Source: Candidatus Neomarinimicrobiota bacterium (GTDB lineage Bacteria; Fidelibacterota; Marinisomatia; Marinisomatales; S15-B10). Taken from it: a stretch of DNA of 64,000 nt. The stretch spans positions 1-64,000 of the forward strand of contig DTTI01000035.1 of NCBI GenBank assembly GCA_012964825.1, read 5' to 3'. This document shows positions 1 to 8,125 of the stretch, one piece after another. The notes under the pieces are model-generated. The model was given only the letters and a program-made list of their open reading frames with translations. It was not told the origin of the DNA and did not search any database. Within the stretch, counting starts at the first letter, position 1, and each line of letters starts with the position of its first letter. The translations under genes were made by a program, and so were the position numbers.

Positions 1-18
1 CTTGAAAATTGATTTTTC

Positions 19-92
<74 letters not shown>

Positions 93-114
93 CAAAAAAA
101 AAGAGGGGGGCTGA

Positions 115-342
115 TTGGCTAAAGAAAAACCGATTACCATTGATGGTACCATAAAGGAGGCGTTACCCAATTCAATGTTCCGCGTGGAGATAGAAATTGG
201 GGATAAACCCCATAAAGTTCTTGCCTACGTCTCCGGAAAAATGCGTAAATACTTCATCAAGATTCTTCCTGGTGATATCGTCACACTTGAAATATCACCC
301 TATGATCTCACCAGGGGAAGGATCGTATACCGACATAAGTAG
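115..342 (+). CDS. infA: Translation initiation factor IF-1
   Basis: This 75-residue protein is the usual length for IF-1, an S1-like OB-fold protein that binds the 30S A site with IF-2 and IF-3 during initiation. The family's conserved stretches are present: the opening [18 protein letters not shown], then [16 protein letters not shown] and [18 protein letters not shown]. The start is TTG at 115, preceded by the purine-rich AGAGGGGGG as ribosome binding site; the second residue of the family (Ala) follows directly, which fixes the start. It lies just downstream of tRNA-Asp and may be co-transcribed with it. No other ribosomal genes accompany it. Confidence 0.95.
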   Translation: MAKEKPITIDGTIKEALPNSMFRVEIEIGDKPHKVLAYVSGKMRKYFIKILPGDIVTLEISPYDLTRGRIVYRHK

Positions 343-415
343 ACCAATTTTCAGTTTTTACATACAATTTTCTATCGACACGTTCTCAATGATCCTTTAA
401 TAAAAGGAATAGAAT

Positions 416-1132
416 ATGAAAAACTTAACTGTTTTGGTGTCCTTACTCGGAATGATATTGATTTCATCATGTAGTAAAAATACTGCTGCTCTTGATTTAT
501 CCGTTCTTGACGATCCCACTCGCCCTTCTGAAGAGAAAGAACAAGATGCACAACGGAAATCGATCGATGTCTACACGTTCTTGGGGATTGAACCCGGTAT
601 GACAGTGGCTGATCTCTGGCCAGGTGGAGGATACAATACACATCTCCTTTCCCGTCTCATGGGAAAAGATGGAAAGGTATATTGCATGATGGGGTTCTAC
701 GCCGGCGGACGATATATGATGCTGGACAAGATCGAAGCACGCATTGTTGACTCCGGCCTTTCCAATGTGGAAATATTCAACACCCCCGCCGATCTGCCAA
801 CCAACACCATCGATGTTATGGTGTCCATCCGGAATTACCACGATGCAGATCCGCCTCGCGACCAACTCATCGCTGAATTAAGTGCCGCCCTGAAGCCCGG
901 CGGTGTTATCGGCATTGTGGATGTGGCCACCGATCGCCCCGGATGGGACGAGGAGACACACCGGCTGAACGAACAAGTAGTTATTGATGAATTCACCGCT
1001 CACGGTTTTGCGTTGGAAGGAAGCTCTGATATGCTTCGAAACCCCAACGACGATCATTCCATCATGGGATTTGATGAAGGGCGCCACACGATGGACCGCT
1101 ACCTGCTTAAGTTCAGGAAAGTGGTAAAATAG
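416..1132 (+). CDS. Class I SAM-dependent methyltransferase-like lipoprotein
   Basis: A 238-residue protein with a hydrophobic N-terminus ending in a lipobox (I16-S17-S18-C19), so export and lipid anchoring are predicted. Residues 55-180 form a Rossmann methyltransferase core: motif I is seen as ADLWPGGGYNTHLLSRL, followed by GKVYCM and a post-motif region ALKPGGVIGIVD typical of the predicted-methyltransferase family COG4798. The combination is odd because S-adenosylmethionine is cytoplasmic, so either the fold has lost methyl transfer or the signal is not cleaved as predicted. The substrate is unknown. The gene stands alone between infA and a convergent TonB receptor gene. Confidence 0.75.
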   Translation: MKNLTVLVSLLGMILISSCSKNTAALDLSVLDDPTRPSEEKEQDAQRKSIDVYTFLGIEPGMTVADLWPGGGYNTHLLSRLMGKDGKVYCMMGFYAGGRYMMLDKIEARIVDSGLSNVEIFNTPADLPTNTIDVMVSIRNYHDADPPRDQLIAELSAALKPGGVIGIVDVATDRPGWDEETHRLNEQVVIDEFTAHGFALEGSSDMLRNPNDDHSIMGFDEGRHTMDRYLLKFRKVVK

Positions 1133-1146
1133 TTTTGAAGTTAAGA

Positions 1147-1163
1147 GTTGACTTTTAGTCAAC
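1147..1163. terminator. Short hairpin between convergent genes
   Basis: GTTGACT-TTT-AGTCAAC forms a perfect 7-bp stem with a 3-nt loop in the gap between the methyltransferase gene and the convergent TonB receptor gene, overlapping the stop codon of the latter. There is no good T-run on either side, so a role as a bidirectional terminator is only a possibility. Confidence 0.35.
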
Positions 1164-3237
1164 CCCCGATCCTGACCCTGACTCCCCCATAAATATGGAA
1201 TCCAGACGCCGGTTCGAAGTATCTGCCTCCCCAAGCGTTCAGACGGACGTTTGAATTATACTTTTTATCAAACAGATTATTTATACCGGCGAAGGGTTCG
1301 AACAGCCATTCCGAAAATCTTTTCTGATAACCAACCCTGATATTAAAAACCGAGTACGGTTGCTCCTTAACCTCATTAGCATCATCTGCATATAGCTCGC
1401 CAGTGGATTGGGCCTGAAGCTTTGAGTAGAAGCCTGAGGGGTGGACATAAGACAGTTCCCCATAACCAAACTGCTTTGGAATACCGGGAAGTAATTTGCC
1501 ATCATTCACTGCATCCAGAGTTTTGAAATCAAGATAAGTAAAATCAGAAAACGTATAAACAGCAGAACCAGTTAGCCCCTTACTTATGAAACTCGTCAGT
1601 CCAATTTCTACTCCCTCCCTTTTCGAACTACCAGCATTTCGGTAAAATGTGCGGCCAGGAAAGTCCTTCAGTTCATACTGTACAAGCTCATCGTTGAGAT
1701 CAATTTTGAATAGAGCCATTTCGTACTTCAGACGCTTTTTGAAAAGCCCCTTAATACCTATTTCATAATTGGTGGCGAGTTGAGGCCTCAGATCGGCATT
1801 AAATCCACCGCCTCCATCCGGATTGTTTGACAGTTCATTCAGGGTAGGCGTTTCAAAACTGGTAGCAATGTTGCTGTAAACATTGATTCCGGTTGACAAA
1901 GTGTAAACCACGCCTAAAAGAGGACTCACTGCTGTGAACGTCCTGCCGCTGGAAGCATCACCATCTTCCAGGTATGCATCCTGGGCACTGACATCAATAC
2001 CGTCGAATCGTCCTCCCACCGTTACTTTAGTCACTTTATTAATTGAAAGCTCTTCCTCCACAAATGCACCGATACTCCGGAACTGCTCAAGCTGATCCAG
2101 AACTTTATCTCCCCGCAAGCCCTCCAGATTATTGAAACGTTGCCGATCATCCTGCTGATCTTCCAAATCCATCCCCGCTGATAATCTGTATGGAATGCCC
2201 AAGATGAGACCGGAGCTGAAATAGGTAATACCGCTTCCTGAAAACAATCGACTGAACTGAACCTGTCCACCACTCTCAAAGGGAAGCCTGTTCTCAAAGT
2301 CGCGTGTTGTAAAATACGCCCTTGTTTGAAGTGTCTGGTGCGGCGAGAACTTTTTCTCCGCCACCAAAGCAATTCGAAACTGGGAGACCGACTCGCCTGA
2401 ATTGTATTGAACATTCCTGTCACGAGCTGACGATCGGTTCTCCACAACTTGATCCTTTGTCAGCGCGCCAGGGTCGTTGGCCAGGGGATTTACCGCATAG
2501 TTGGTCAGAAAAGTAAAGCTCAAATTCGGATCTATTTCCCAGCGCAATTTCCCATTGACCACCGAGTTTTTCATGGCACTGTGTTCCCGGAAACCGTCTG
2601 CCTGATTGCGGGAAAAATTCATGATGTAGCTGAATGGGCCTCGCTGCTGCCCCACCTTCAGCTGAATCTGTTGAAAACCAAAATCGCCAGTGGATACCCT
2701 CATATCCAGATAAGATGCTTCAGGTGGTTCTGATGATGAAAAACTGATGACACCACCTGAAGCATTTCCATAAAGAGCAGAAACTGGACCGCGGAGTACC
2801 TCAATCCTGTCGATGAAACCGAGATCAATGTTATCAACTTGCGCCTGACCGTCCGGCGTAGATTCCGGAATGCCGTCTACTAAAATCTTGATACCCCGAA
2901 TTCCAAATGCCGCTCTTGCCCCAAAGCCTCGGATGGAGACTCGCATATCCTGAGCAAAATTTTCCGAGTTCATGGTGTAGAGCCCCGGTATGGCGGCTAG
3001 TGCTTCATTAAGCACCAACTGCTGCTGGCCGCCCTGAATTCTGTAACGGCTCAAGACGGTAACGGCTACGGGAACATTCAGATCGGTCCCATCCAAACGT
3101 GAGGCTGTTACTGTTACAGGCCGGAGCTCAAAATGGAGCGTGTCAGCCACTGGATTTCCAGTTACAGATTGAAACCCCCATGATAAAGAGGTAAGAAAAA
3201 GCGTAAATGAAAAAAAACTTGAGAATGCCTTTAACAT
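1159..3237 (-). CDS. TonB-dependent outer-membrane receptor
   Basis: A 692-residue outer-membrane transporter. Residues 1-22 are a signal peptide. A short stretch containing RPVTVTASRL precedes the plug domain (about residues 45-165), which includes the typical IRGFGARAAFGIRGIKILVDG and RIEVLRGPVSALYGNASGGVI. The remainder is a 22-strand beta-barrel with a C-terminus near YEPASGFHIYGGVRVRIGG-type strands. No N-terminal carboxypeptidase-like or STN domain is seen, so it is a plain transporter rather than a signalling receptor. The ligand cannot be read from sequence; iron chelates, cobalamin and small organics are all possible. No TonB-ExbBD genes are in the window. Confidence 0.93.
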   Translation of the reverse strand: MLKAFSSFFSFTLFLTSLSWGFQSVTGNPVADTLHFELRPVTVTASRLDGTDLNVPVAVTVLSRYRIQGGQQQLVLNEALAAIPGLYTMNSENFAQDMRVSIRGFGARAAFGIRGIKILVDGIPESTPDGQAQVDNIDLGFIDRIEVLRGPVSALYGNASGGVISFSSSEPPEASYLDMRVSTGDFGFQQIQLKVGQQRGPFSYIMNFSRNQADGFREHSAMKNSVVNGKLRWEIDPNLSFTFLTNYAVNPLANDPGALTKDQVVENRSSARDRNVQYNSGESVSQFRIALVAEKKFSPHQTLQTRAYFTTRDFENRLPFESGGQVQFSRLFSGSGITYFSSGLILGIPYRLSAGMDLEDQQDDRQRFNNLEGLRGDKVLDQLEQFRSIGAFVEEELSINKVTKVTVGGRFDGIDVSAQDAYLEDGDASSGRTFTAVSPLLGVVYTLSTGINVYSNIATSFETPTLNELSNNPDGGGGFNADLRPQLATNYEIGIKGLFKKRLKYEMALFKIDLNDELVQYELKDFPGRTFYRNAGSSKREGVEIGLTSFISKGLTGSAVYTFSDFTYLDFKTLDAVNDGKLLPGIPKQFGYGELSYVHPSGFYSKLQAQSTGELYADDANEVKEQPYSVFNIRVGYQKRFSEWLFEPFAGINNLFDKKYNSNVRLNAWGGRYFEPASGFHIYGGVRVRIGG

Positions 3238-3411
3238 TTAAGACGTGTTTGCTTTGGCTAAATCCATTTGAAGGTGCCAAATGTATCCTTTATAGTTGGC
3301 AAGTTCAATTCGTTGAATAGCTCAGTCGCAAGATTCTGTTTCCAGGTTGACAAAGTGCCCACCAATGATTAACCTCTAATAATCAACACTTATACATTAA
3401 GGGAGAAAGAA

Positions 3412-4527
3412 ATGACAAAAGTATTGACACGTCGAGACTGGCTGAGACGAAGTGGGCTAATGCTGGGAGGCACCGTATTAGTGGGACCCGGCGTAATGGC
3501 ATCACCTACACCAACCGCAAGGAGAAATCGCGCTCCCATCAGAATGATGTTCAATGAGAATCCGTACGGGCCATCAAGAACAGCCAGAATGGCCATGACC
3601 CGGGCATTTGAAGAAGGAAATCTTTATGCTCATTTCGGAGCCTCACTTGAACTAAAAGAAATGCTTGCAAAGAAGGAAGGTGTCTCGCCGGAACAAATTA
3701 TTATTGGTTCTGGATCAAGGGAAATCCTCAATGTGACTGCGTTGCATTACCTGAGTGATGGTGGAGAAGTTGTGGCAAATTATCCAGGCTATGAACAATT
3801 GAACCGCTACGCGGAAAACCTTGGTGCAAAAGTTCACCGGATCCGTGTCTTGGATGACATGTCACCCGATTTCACCGGTTTGGAAAAAGCGGTTAACCAA
3901 AATACAAAAGTGATCAACATCTGTAATCCCAACAATCCTACAGGTGTGGCCACAGGCGCTCCCGTATTGGAACCGTTTTGCAGAAAAATGGAATCCCAAT
4001 CTCTGGTTTTTGTGGATGAAGCTTATAATGACTATGTGATGGATAAAGATTACCGTTCCATGGTTTACCTTGTAAAAGAAGGCTTGAATGTCATTGTCAC
4101 TAGAACCTTCTCCAAAATCCATGCCCTAGCCGGGATTCGAGTCGGTTACGGTGTTGCCAAACCTGAAATCATCAGTAGACTGGAGCCGCTTAACACAGGT
4201 ACTATCAATATTTTGGGGCTCCGTGCAGCCATGGCCAGCCTTGAGGATGATTCATTTCAGGAAATGAGCCGCGAGAAAAATCTTGAGGCAAAGCAAACCG
4301 TTTACGAAGTCCTTGAACAGACCGGACGAAAGTATGCCAATTCTGAAGGCAACTTCATCTTCTTTCACACCGGAAAGCCCATTAAGGAATTTCAGGCTAT
4401 GATGGAAGAAAAGGGGATCAAGGTAGGGCGTCCCTTTCCGCCATTTGAAGATTGGTGCCGTCTCAGCATGGCGAAACCAAACGAAATGCGGAAATTTGCC
4501 AAGGACTTCAAGAATGTGATGGCGTAA
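3412..4527 (+). CDS. Tat-exported PLP-dependent aminotransferase (HisC-like)
   Basis: A 371-residue fold-type I aminotransferase related to histidinol-phosphate aminotransferase. The N-terminus carries a twin-arginine signal (T6-R7-R8-D9-W10-L11) followed by a hydrophobic stretch ending near VMASPT, so Tat export to the periplasm is predicted. Catalytic features are intact: N172 in CNPNNPTG, D202 and Y205 in VDEAYNDY, the Schiff-base lysine K235 in TRTFSKIHALAG, and R243. Tat export fits a PLP enzyme, which must load its cofactor before leaving the cytoplasm. A strong GGGAG site lies 6 nt before the ATG. The amino-group donor and acceptor are unknown; a biosynthetic HisC role is unlikely given the signal. 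Confidence 0.85.
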   Translation: MTKVLTRRDWLRRSGLMLGGTVLVGPGVMASPTPTARRNRAPIRMMFNENPYGPSRTARMAMTRAFEEGNLYAHFGASLELKEMLAKKEGVSPEQIIIGSGSREILNVTALHYLSDGGEVVANYPGYEQLNRYAENLGAKVHRIRVLDDMSPDFTGLEKAVNQNTKVINICNPNNPTGVATGAPVLEPFCRKMESQSLVFVDEAYNDYVMDKDYRSMVYLVKEGLNVIVTRTFSKIHALAGIRVGYGVAKPEIISRLEPLNTGTINILGLRAAMASLEDDSFQEMSREKNLEAKQTVYEVLEQTGRKYANSEGNFIFFHTGKPIKEFQAMMEEKGIKVGRPFPPFEDWCRLSMAKPNEMRKFAKDFKNVMA

Positions 4528-4571
4528 ACCTGTCTCCAAACACCTTAAATAGACCCTCTTAGCCACGCTGT

Positions 4572-5042
4572 TTGACCGTGAGGTTATCAAACCAAATAAA
4601 ATGGCTCTTCCTGAGTGTATTGGCCATAGCACCTGCCAATACTTTATTGATGGCAATTCAAGAAAGTGGGGGAAAAATGAGGACTGTAAAAGATGGGGTT
4701 TACTCGATTGAACAAGCAAAACGCGGTTTACAAGTCTACAGAAAATCTTGCTTAAAGTGCCACCATCCCAAGCAGTTCACTGGTCCGGCATATATGGATA
4801 GTTGGGCGGGTGCGAGTATTCATGATTTTTTGAAGGTTATTCGCAGAACTATGCCGACAGAAAACCCAGGCAGTTTGAAGCCTGGTCAATATACGGCCAT
4901 CATTGCATTCCTACTAAAAATAAACTCATTCCCGCCAGGTGATAAAAAGATGAGTAGCAAATCTGCTGATCTTAAACAGATCCGGATTGAAGGACCTTTC
5001 AAATGGACAAAACCAACTAAAAAATCCGATAATGAAGGATAA
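4572..5042 (+). CDS. Secreted monoheme cytochrome c
   Basis: A 156-residue protein with an N-terminal hydrophobic export signal (about residues 10-28) and one heme-c site, C60-L-K-C63-H64. The later TMPTENPGSL segment can supply the distal methionine, as in class I cytochromes c paired with quinoproteins. It lies 6 nt upstream of a PQQ dehydrogenase gene and is most simply its electron acceptor in the periplasm. The start is uncertain: TTG at 4572, with GTG at 4578 as alternative. The C-terminal tail of about 40 residues is charged and has no visible domain. Confidence 0.8.
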   Translation: MTVRLSNQIKWLFLSVLAIAPANTLLMAIQESGGKMRTVKDGVYSIEQAKRGLQVYRKSCLKCHHPKQFTGPAYMDSWAGASIHDFLKVIRRTMPTENPGSLKPGQYTAIIAFLLKINSFPPGDKKMSSKSADLKQIRIEGPFKWTKPTKKSDNEG

Positions 5043-5048
5043 TTCGAT

Positions 5049-7031
5049 ATGGTACAAAAAAAAGACCTAAAAATAAGATTGATGTTTTGGTCGCTCAGTT
5101 TCATCATGCTGATTGTTACTCCAGTCTCAGCTCAGCATGGTGCTCCTAACGGCGACTGGCCTTACTGGGGTGGAGATGCAGGAAGCACCCGCTACTCTGC
5201 ACTGGATCAAATCAACAAAAATAACGTACAGAAACTTGAAATCGCCTGGCGTTGGTATTCCGCCAATTACGGTCCCATTCCAGAATTCTATTTTCGTGCT
5301 ACACCGCTTGAAGTGGGGGGTGTGATTTACACAGTTGCCGGGGAGCGGCGCGCCGCCATTGCCATCGACGCCGGTACGGGAGAAACACTCTGGATGTGGC
5401 GAATGAAGAATAACCCCCGATGGGAGAAATCTCCCAGGCGATTCTCCGGCCGTGGACTGGCATATGCGGAAGTTGACGGAAAAGGCAGAATAATCGTCGT
5501 CACCCCAGGGTACTACATGGTTCTTCTTGATGCCGTCACGGGCCAGCCAGTAACTGAATTTGGAAACAGTGGTATCATCGATCTTCAAGAGGGCCTTGGA
5601 TTCGAGGTCGATCCGGTCCACGGGATCGATCCAAAATACGGACTCATTACTCACGGCTCGCCGCCCATCGTGGTCAACGGCATCATCGTTGTGGGAAACG
5701 CCCACGGACGAGGCTATTACCCCAAACAGAAGGAAAACATTCCAGGACACATTCGCGGTTATGATGTCCGGACCGGGAAGCAGCTGTGGATATTTCACGT
5801 TATCCCGAAGCCGGGCGAATATGGACATGACACGTGGGAAGGTGACTCTTGGACCTACACCGGCAATATCTCATCTTGGGCACCTCTGAGTGCGGACCCG
5901 GAGCTGAACATTGTCTACATCCCCACTGACTGCCCTACGGGAGACTACTATGGCGGTCATCGCCACGGCGACAACCTCTACGGCACCGCTCTTGTAGCAC
6001 TTAATGTGAAAACAGGGAAAAGAATCTGGCACCAGCAGTTCGTTAAACACGATATCTGGAACTACGATACGCCGACGGCGCCAAACCTTCTGGACATCAG
6101 GGTGAAACGGAAAAAGATTAAGGCAATTGTTCAGGCGACAAAACAGGGGTGGGCTTATGTTTTTGACCGGAGGACGGGTAAACCTGTTTGGCCCATGGAA
6201 GAGAGGAATGTGCCGGCGTCCGATGTCCCCGGTGAAAAGACCTCTCCCACCCAGATATATCCCACCTGGCCGCTGCCCTTCGAGCTACAGGAGATTACTG
6301 TTGATGAGTTGATTGATTTCACGCCGGAGCTCCGGGCCCAGGCGGTGGAGCTCGCCTCCAAGTTCCGTATGGGTCCCATCTTTACACCCCCCTCGCTAGC
6401 GGAGGATCCAGAAGACGGCACACAGGGTACCTTTGTCATGCCGGGGGCCAACGGTGGCGCCAATATTCCCGGCGGGGCAGTGGTCGATCCTGAGACTGGA
6501 ATCTTCTATGTTGCATCAGAAAAGAGACACAGTGTTATCCGTCTGGTGAATGACCCAGAAAAGTCCAGCATGAACTATATATCTCTTGGTCCCGGCGGTA
6601 TCCGGGGCCCCCAAGGCCTTCAGCTGCTGAAACCACCCTACAGCAGGATAGTTGCCATTGATATGAACACGGGCAAACATCTGTGGAACATTCCCAACGG
6701 GAATACTCCCCAGTCATTAAGTGAGCATCCGGCGCTAGAAGGGGTTGACCTCCCTCAAACCGGTAATATGGCACACGCGGGCCTCGTCATCACTAAAACG
6801 CTCCTTTTCTCCGGTGAAGGTCGTGGCGGTGATCCGTGGTTTCGGGCATACGACAAGAAAACAGGTGAGGTAGTGGCCGAGATCGAACTCCCGGCACAAA
6901 CTAATCACCCTCCCATGACCTATATGCACAACGGCAAACAATATATTGTCATGCCCGTGGCTGCACCCGGACATCCAGCAGAACTGGTGGCACTGGCCCT
7001 TCCCGATGAGGATGAGGAAGAGTTGGAATGA
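5049..7031 (+). CDS. PQQ-dependent dehydrogenase (quinoprotein beta-propeller)
   Basis: A 660-residue secreted quinoprotein with a signal peptide ending near TPVSAQ. The eight-bladed propeller signature starts with the GDWPYWGGDAGSTRYSALDQI motif region, followed by repeated blades with GTGETLW, VTGQPV, KTGKRIWHQQ, RTGKPVWP, NTGKHLW and KTGEVV turns. It resembles the soluble part of membrane glucose/quinate dehydrogenases; the vicinal disulfide of methanol/ethanol dehydrogenases is not apparent. It would oxidise a sugar, alcohol or polyol in the periplasm and pass electrons to the cytochrome c encoded just upstream. Its stop overlaps the next start by 4 nt (ATGA). The substrate is not determined, and no PQQ biosynthesis genes are in the window. 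Confidence 0.88.
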   Translation: MVQKKDLKIRLMFWSLSFIMLIVTPVSAQHGAPNGDWPYWGGDAGSTRYSALDQINKNNVQKLEIAWRWYSANYGPIPEFYFRATPLEVGGVIYTVAGERRAAIAIDAGTGETLWMWRMKNNPRWEKSPRRFSGRGLAYAEVDGKGRIIVVTPGYYMVLLDAVTGQPVTEFGNSGIIDLQEGLGFEVDPVHGIDPKYGLITHGSPPIVVNGIIVVGNAHGRGYYPKQKENIPGHIRGYDVRTGKQLWIFHVIPKPGEYGHDTWEGDSWTYTGNISSWAPLSADPELNIVYIPTDCPTGDYYGGHRHGDNLYGTALVALNVKTGKRIWHQQFVKHDIWNYDTPTAPNLLDIRVKRKKIKAIVQATKQGWAYVFDRRTGKPVWPMEERNVPASDVPGEKTSPTQIYPTWPLPFELQEITVDELIDFTPELRAQAVELASKFRMGPIFTPPSLAEDPEDGTQGTFVMPGANGGANIPGGAVVDPETGIFYVASEKRHSVIRLVNDPEKSSMNYISLGPGGIRGPQGLQLLKPPYSRIVAIDMNTGKHLWNIPNGNTPQSLSEHPALEGVDLPQTGNMAHAGLVITKTLLFSGEGRGGDPWFRAYDKKTGEVVAEIELPAQTNHPPMTYMHNGKQYIVMPVAAPGHPAELVALALPDEDEEELE

Positions 7032-8026
7032 TGACCAATACAAAACAAGTTGCTTTCGGGACGCTTATTCTCCCGCTTCTTCTGACCGCCCAGCCCAACC
7101 CATACCGTACCGTTGAAGGGGTCTGGGGAAAACTCCCGAAAGGAAGAACCTGGGGCTCTACCAGCGCAGTTTTTCCCGCCACCGATGGAAGTGGAAATAT
7201 TTGGGTGGGTGAGCGATGTGGCGAGAACAGTTGTGCCGGCAAAGATGAACCGCCTATTCTACTGTTCAGCTCGTCAGGAAAGTTGCTGAAGAGTTTCGGA
7301 GAGAATATTTTCGTCTGGCCCCACGGCATCCATGTAGATAGAAATAACAACGTCTGGGTCACCGACGCCAAAGGCGAAAATGGCATGGGCCATCAGGTAC
7401 ATAAATTCAGCTCCGATGGTAAACTCCTCATGAGTCTAGGTGAAAAAGGTGTGGCCGGCGACGGGAAATATGAATTCAATGGTCCTTCCGATGTTCTTAT
7501 AGCACCCAATAACGATATTTTTGTGGCAGACGGGCATGGTACCGGAGGAAATAACCGTATCGTTAAATTCGACAGTAAGGGCCGCTTTATAAAAACATGG
7601 GGTACCACCGGGGCTGAGGCCGGAGAATTCAGAGATCCCCATGCCCTTGCCATGGATTCCCAGGGCCGACTTTTTGTAGGAGACAGAGGGAACAGCAGAG
7701 TACAAATCTTTGATCAAGATGGAAAACATATTTCTACATGGACTCAGTTCGGTCGTCCCAGTGGTCTTTTCATTGATGCCAATAATATTCTCTACAGTGC
7801 TGATTCAGAATCGAATGCTACTTGGGGCAATAACCCAGGTTGGAAACGAGGTATTCGAGTTGGGAGTGCCATAGACGGCTGGGTAACAGCATTAATTCCC
7901 GATCCAGAACCAGACCCAGACAATGCAAGCACTACCGGCGCTGAGGGAGTCGCCGCTGATGCTCAGGGCAACATTTACGGGGCGGAAGTAGGTCCTCAGA
8001 TGTTAAGGAAATATATAAAGAAGTAG
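7028..8026 (+). CDS. NHL-repeat six-bladed beta-propeller protein
   Basis: A 332-residue secreted protein with an N-terminal signal (LILPLLLTAQP). NHL-type repeats are visible: WPHGIHVDRNNNVWVTDA, FNGPSDVLIAPNNDIFVADG, FRDPHALAMDSQGRLFVGDRGNSRVQIF and GPSGLFIDANNILYSAD. The fold is shared by peptidyl-alpha-hydroxyglycine alpha-amidating lyase and by sugar lactonases, but no specific activity can be assigned. It overlaps the PQQ dehydrogenase gene by 4 nt, so translational coupling is likely. A lactone-hydrolysing or product-binding role beside the dehydrogenase is an inference. Confidence 0.8.
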   Translation: MMTNTKQVAFGTLILPLLLTAQPNPYRTVEGVWGKLPKGRTWGSTSAVFPATDGSGNIWVGERCGENSCAGKDEPPILLFSSSGKLLKSFGENIFVWPHGIHVDRNNNVWVTDAKGENGMGHQVHKFSSDGKLLMSLGEKGVAGDGKYEFNGPSDVLIAPNNDIFVADGHGTGGNNRIVKFDSKGRFIKTWGTTGAEAGEFRDPHALAMDSQGRLFVGDRGNSRVQIFDQDGKHISTWTQFGRPSGLFIDANNILYSADSESNATWGNNPGWKRGIRVGSAIDGWVTALIPDPEPDPDNASTTGAEGVAADAQGNIYGAEVGPQMLRKYIKK

Positions 8027-8125
8027 ATCAATCATAATTTTTATCGCTAAGGTCGACAATAGCTATATTGCTATTTCATCTCTGGGTTTCTAGAGAATAC
8101 TTAAAAAGAAAAAGTAGGTTAAATC

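Noticed and set aside
5127-5828. Long minus-strand open frame (233 residues) inside the PQQ dehydrogenase gene
   Set aside because: It is antisense to a well-supported quinoprotein, has low-complexity composition and no recognisable domain.
8058-8075. AATAGC-TATATT-GCTATT hairpin after the NHL gene
   Set aside because: AT-rich 6-bp stem with no T-run following; too weak to call a terminator.
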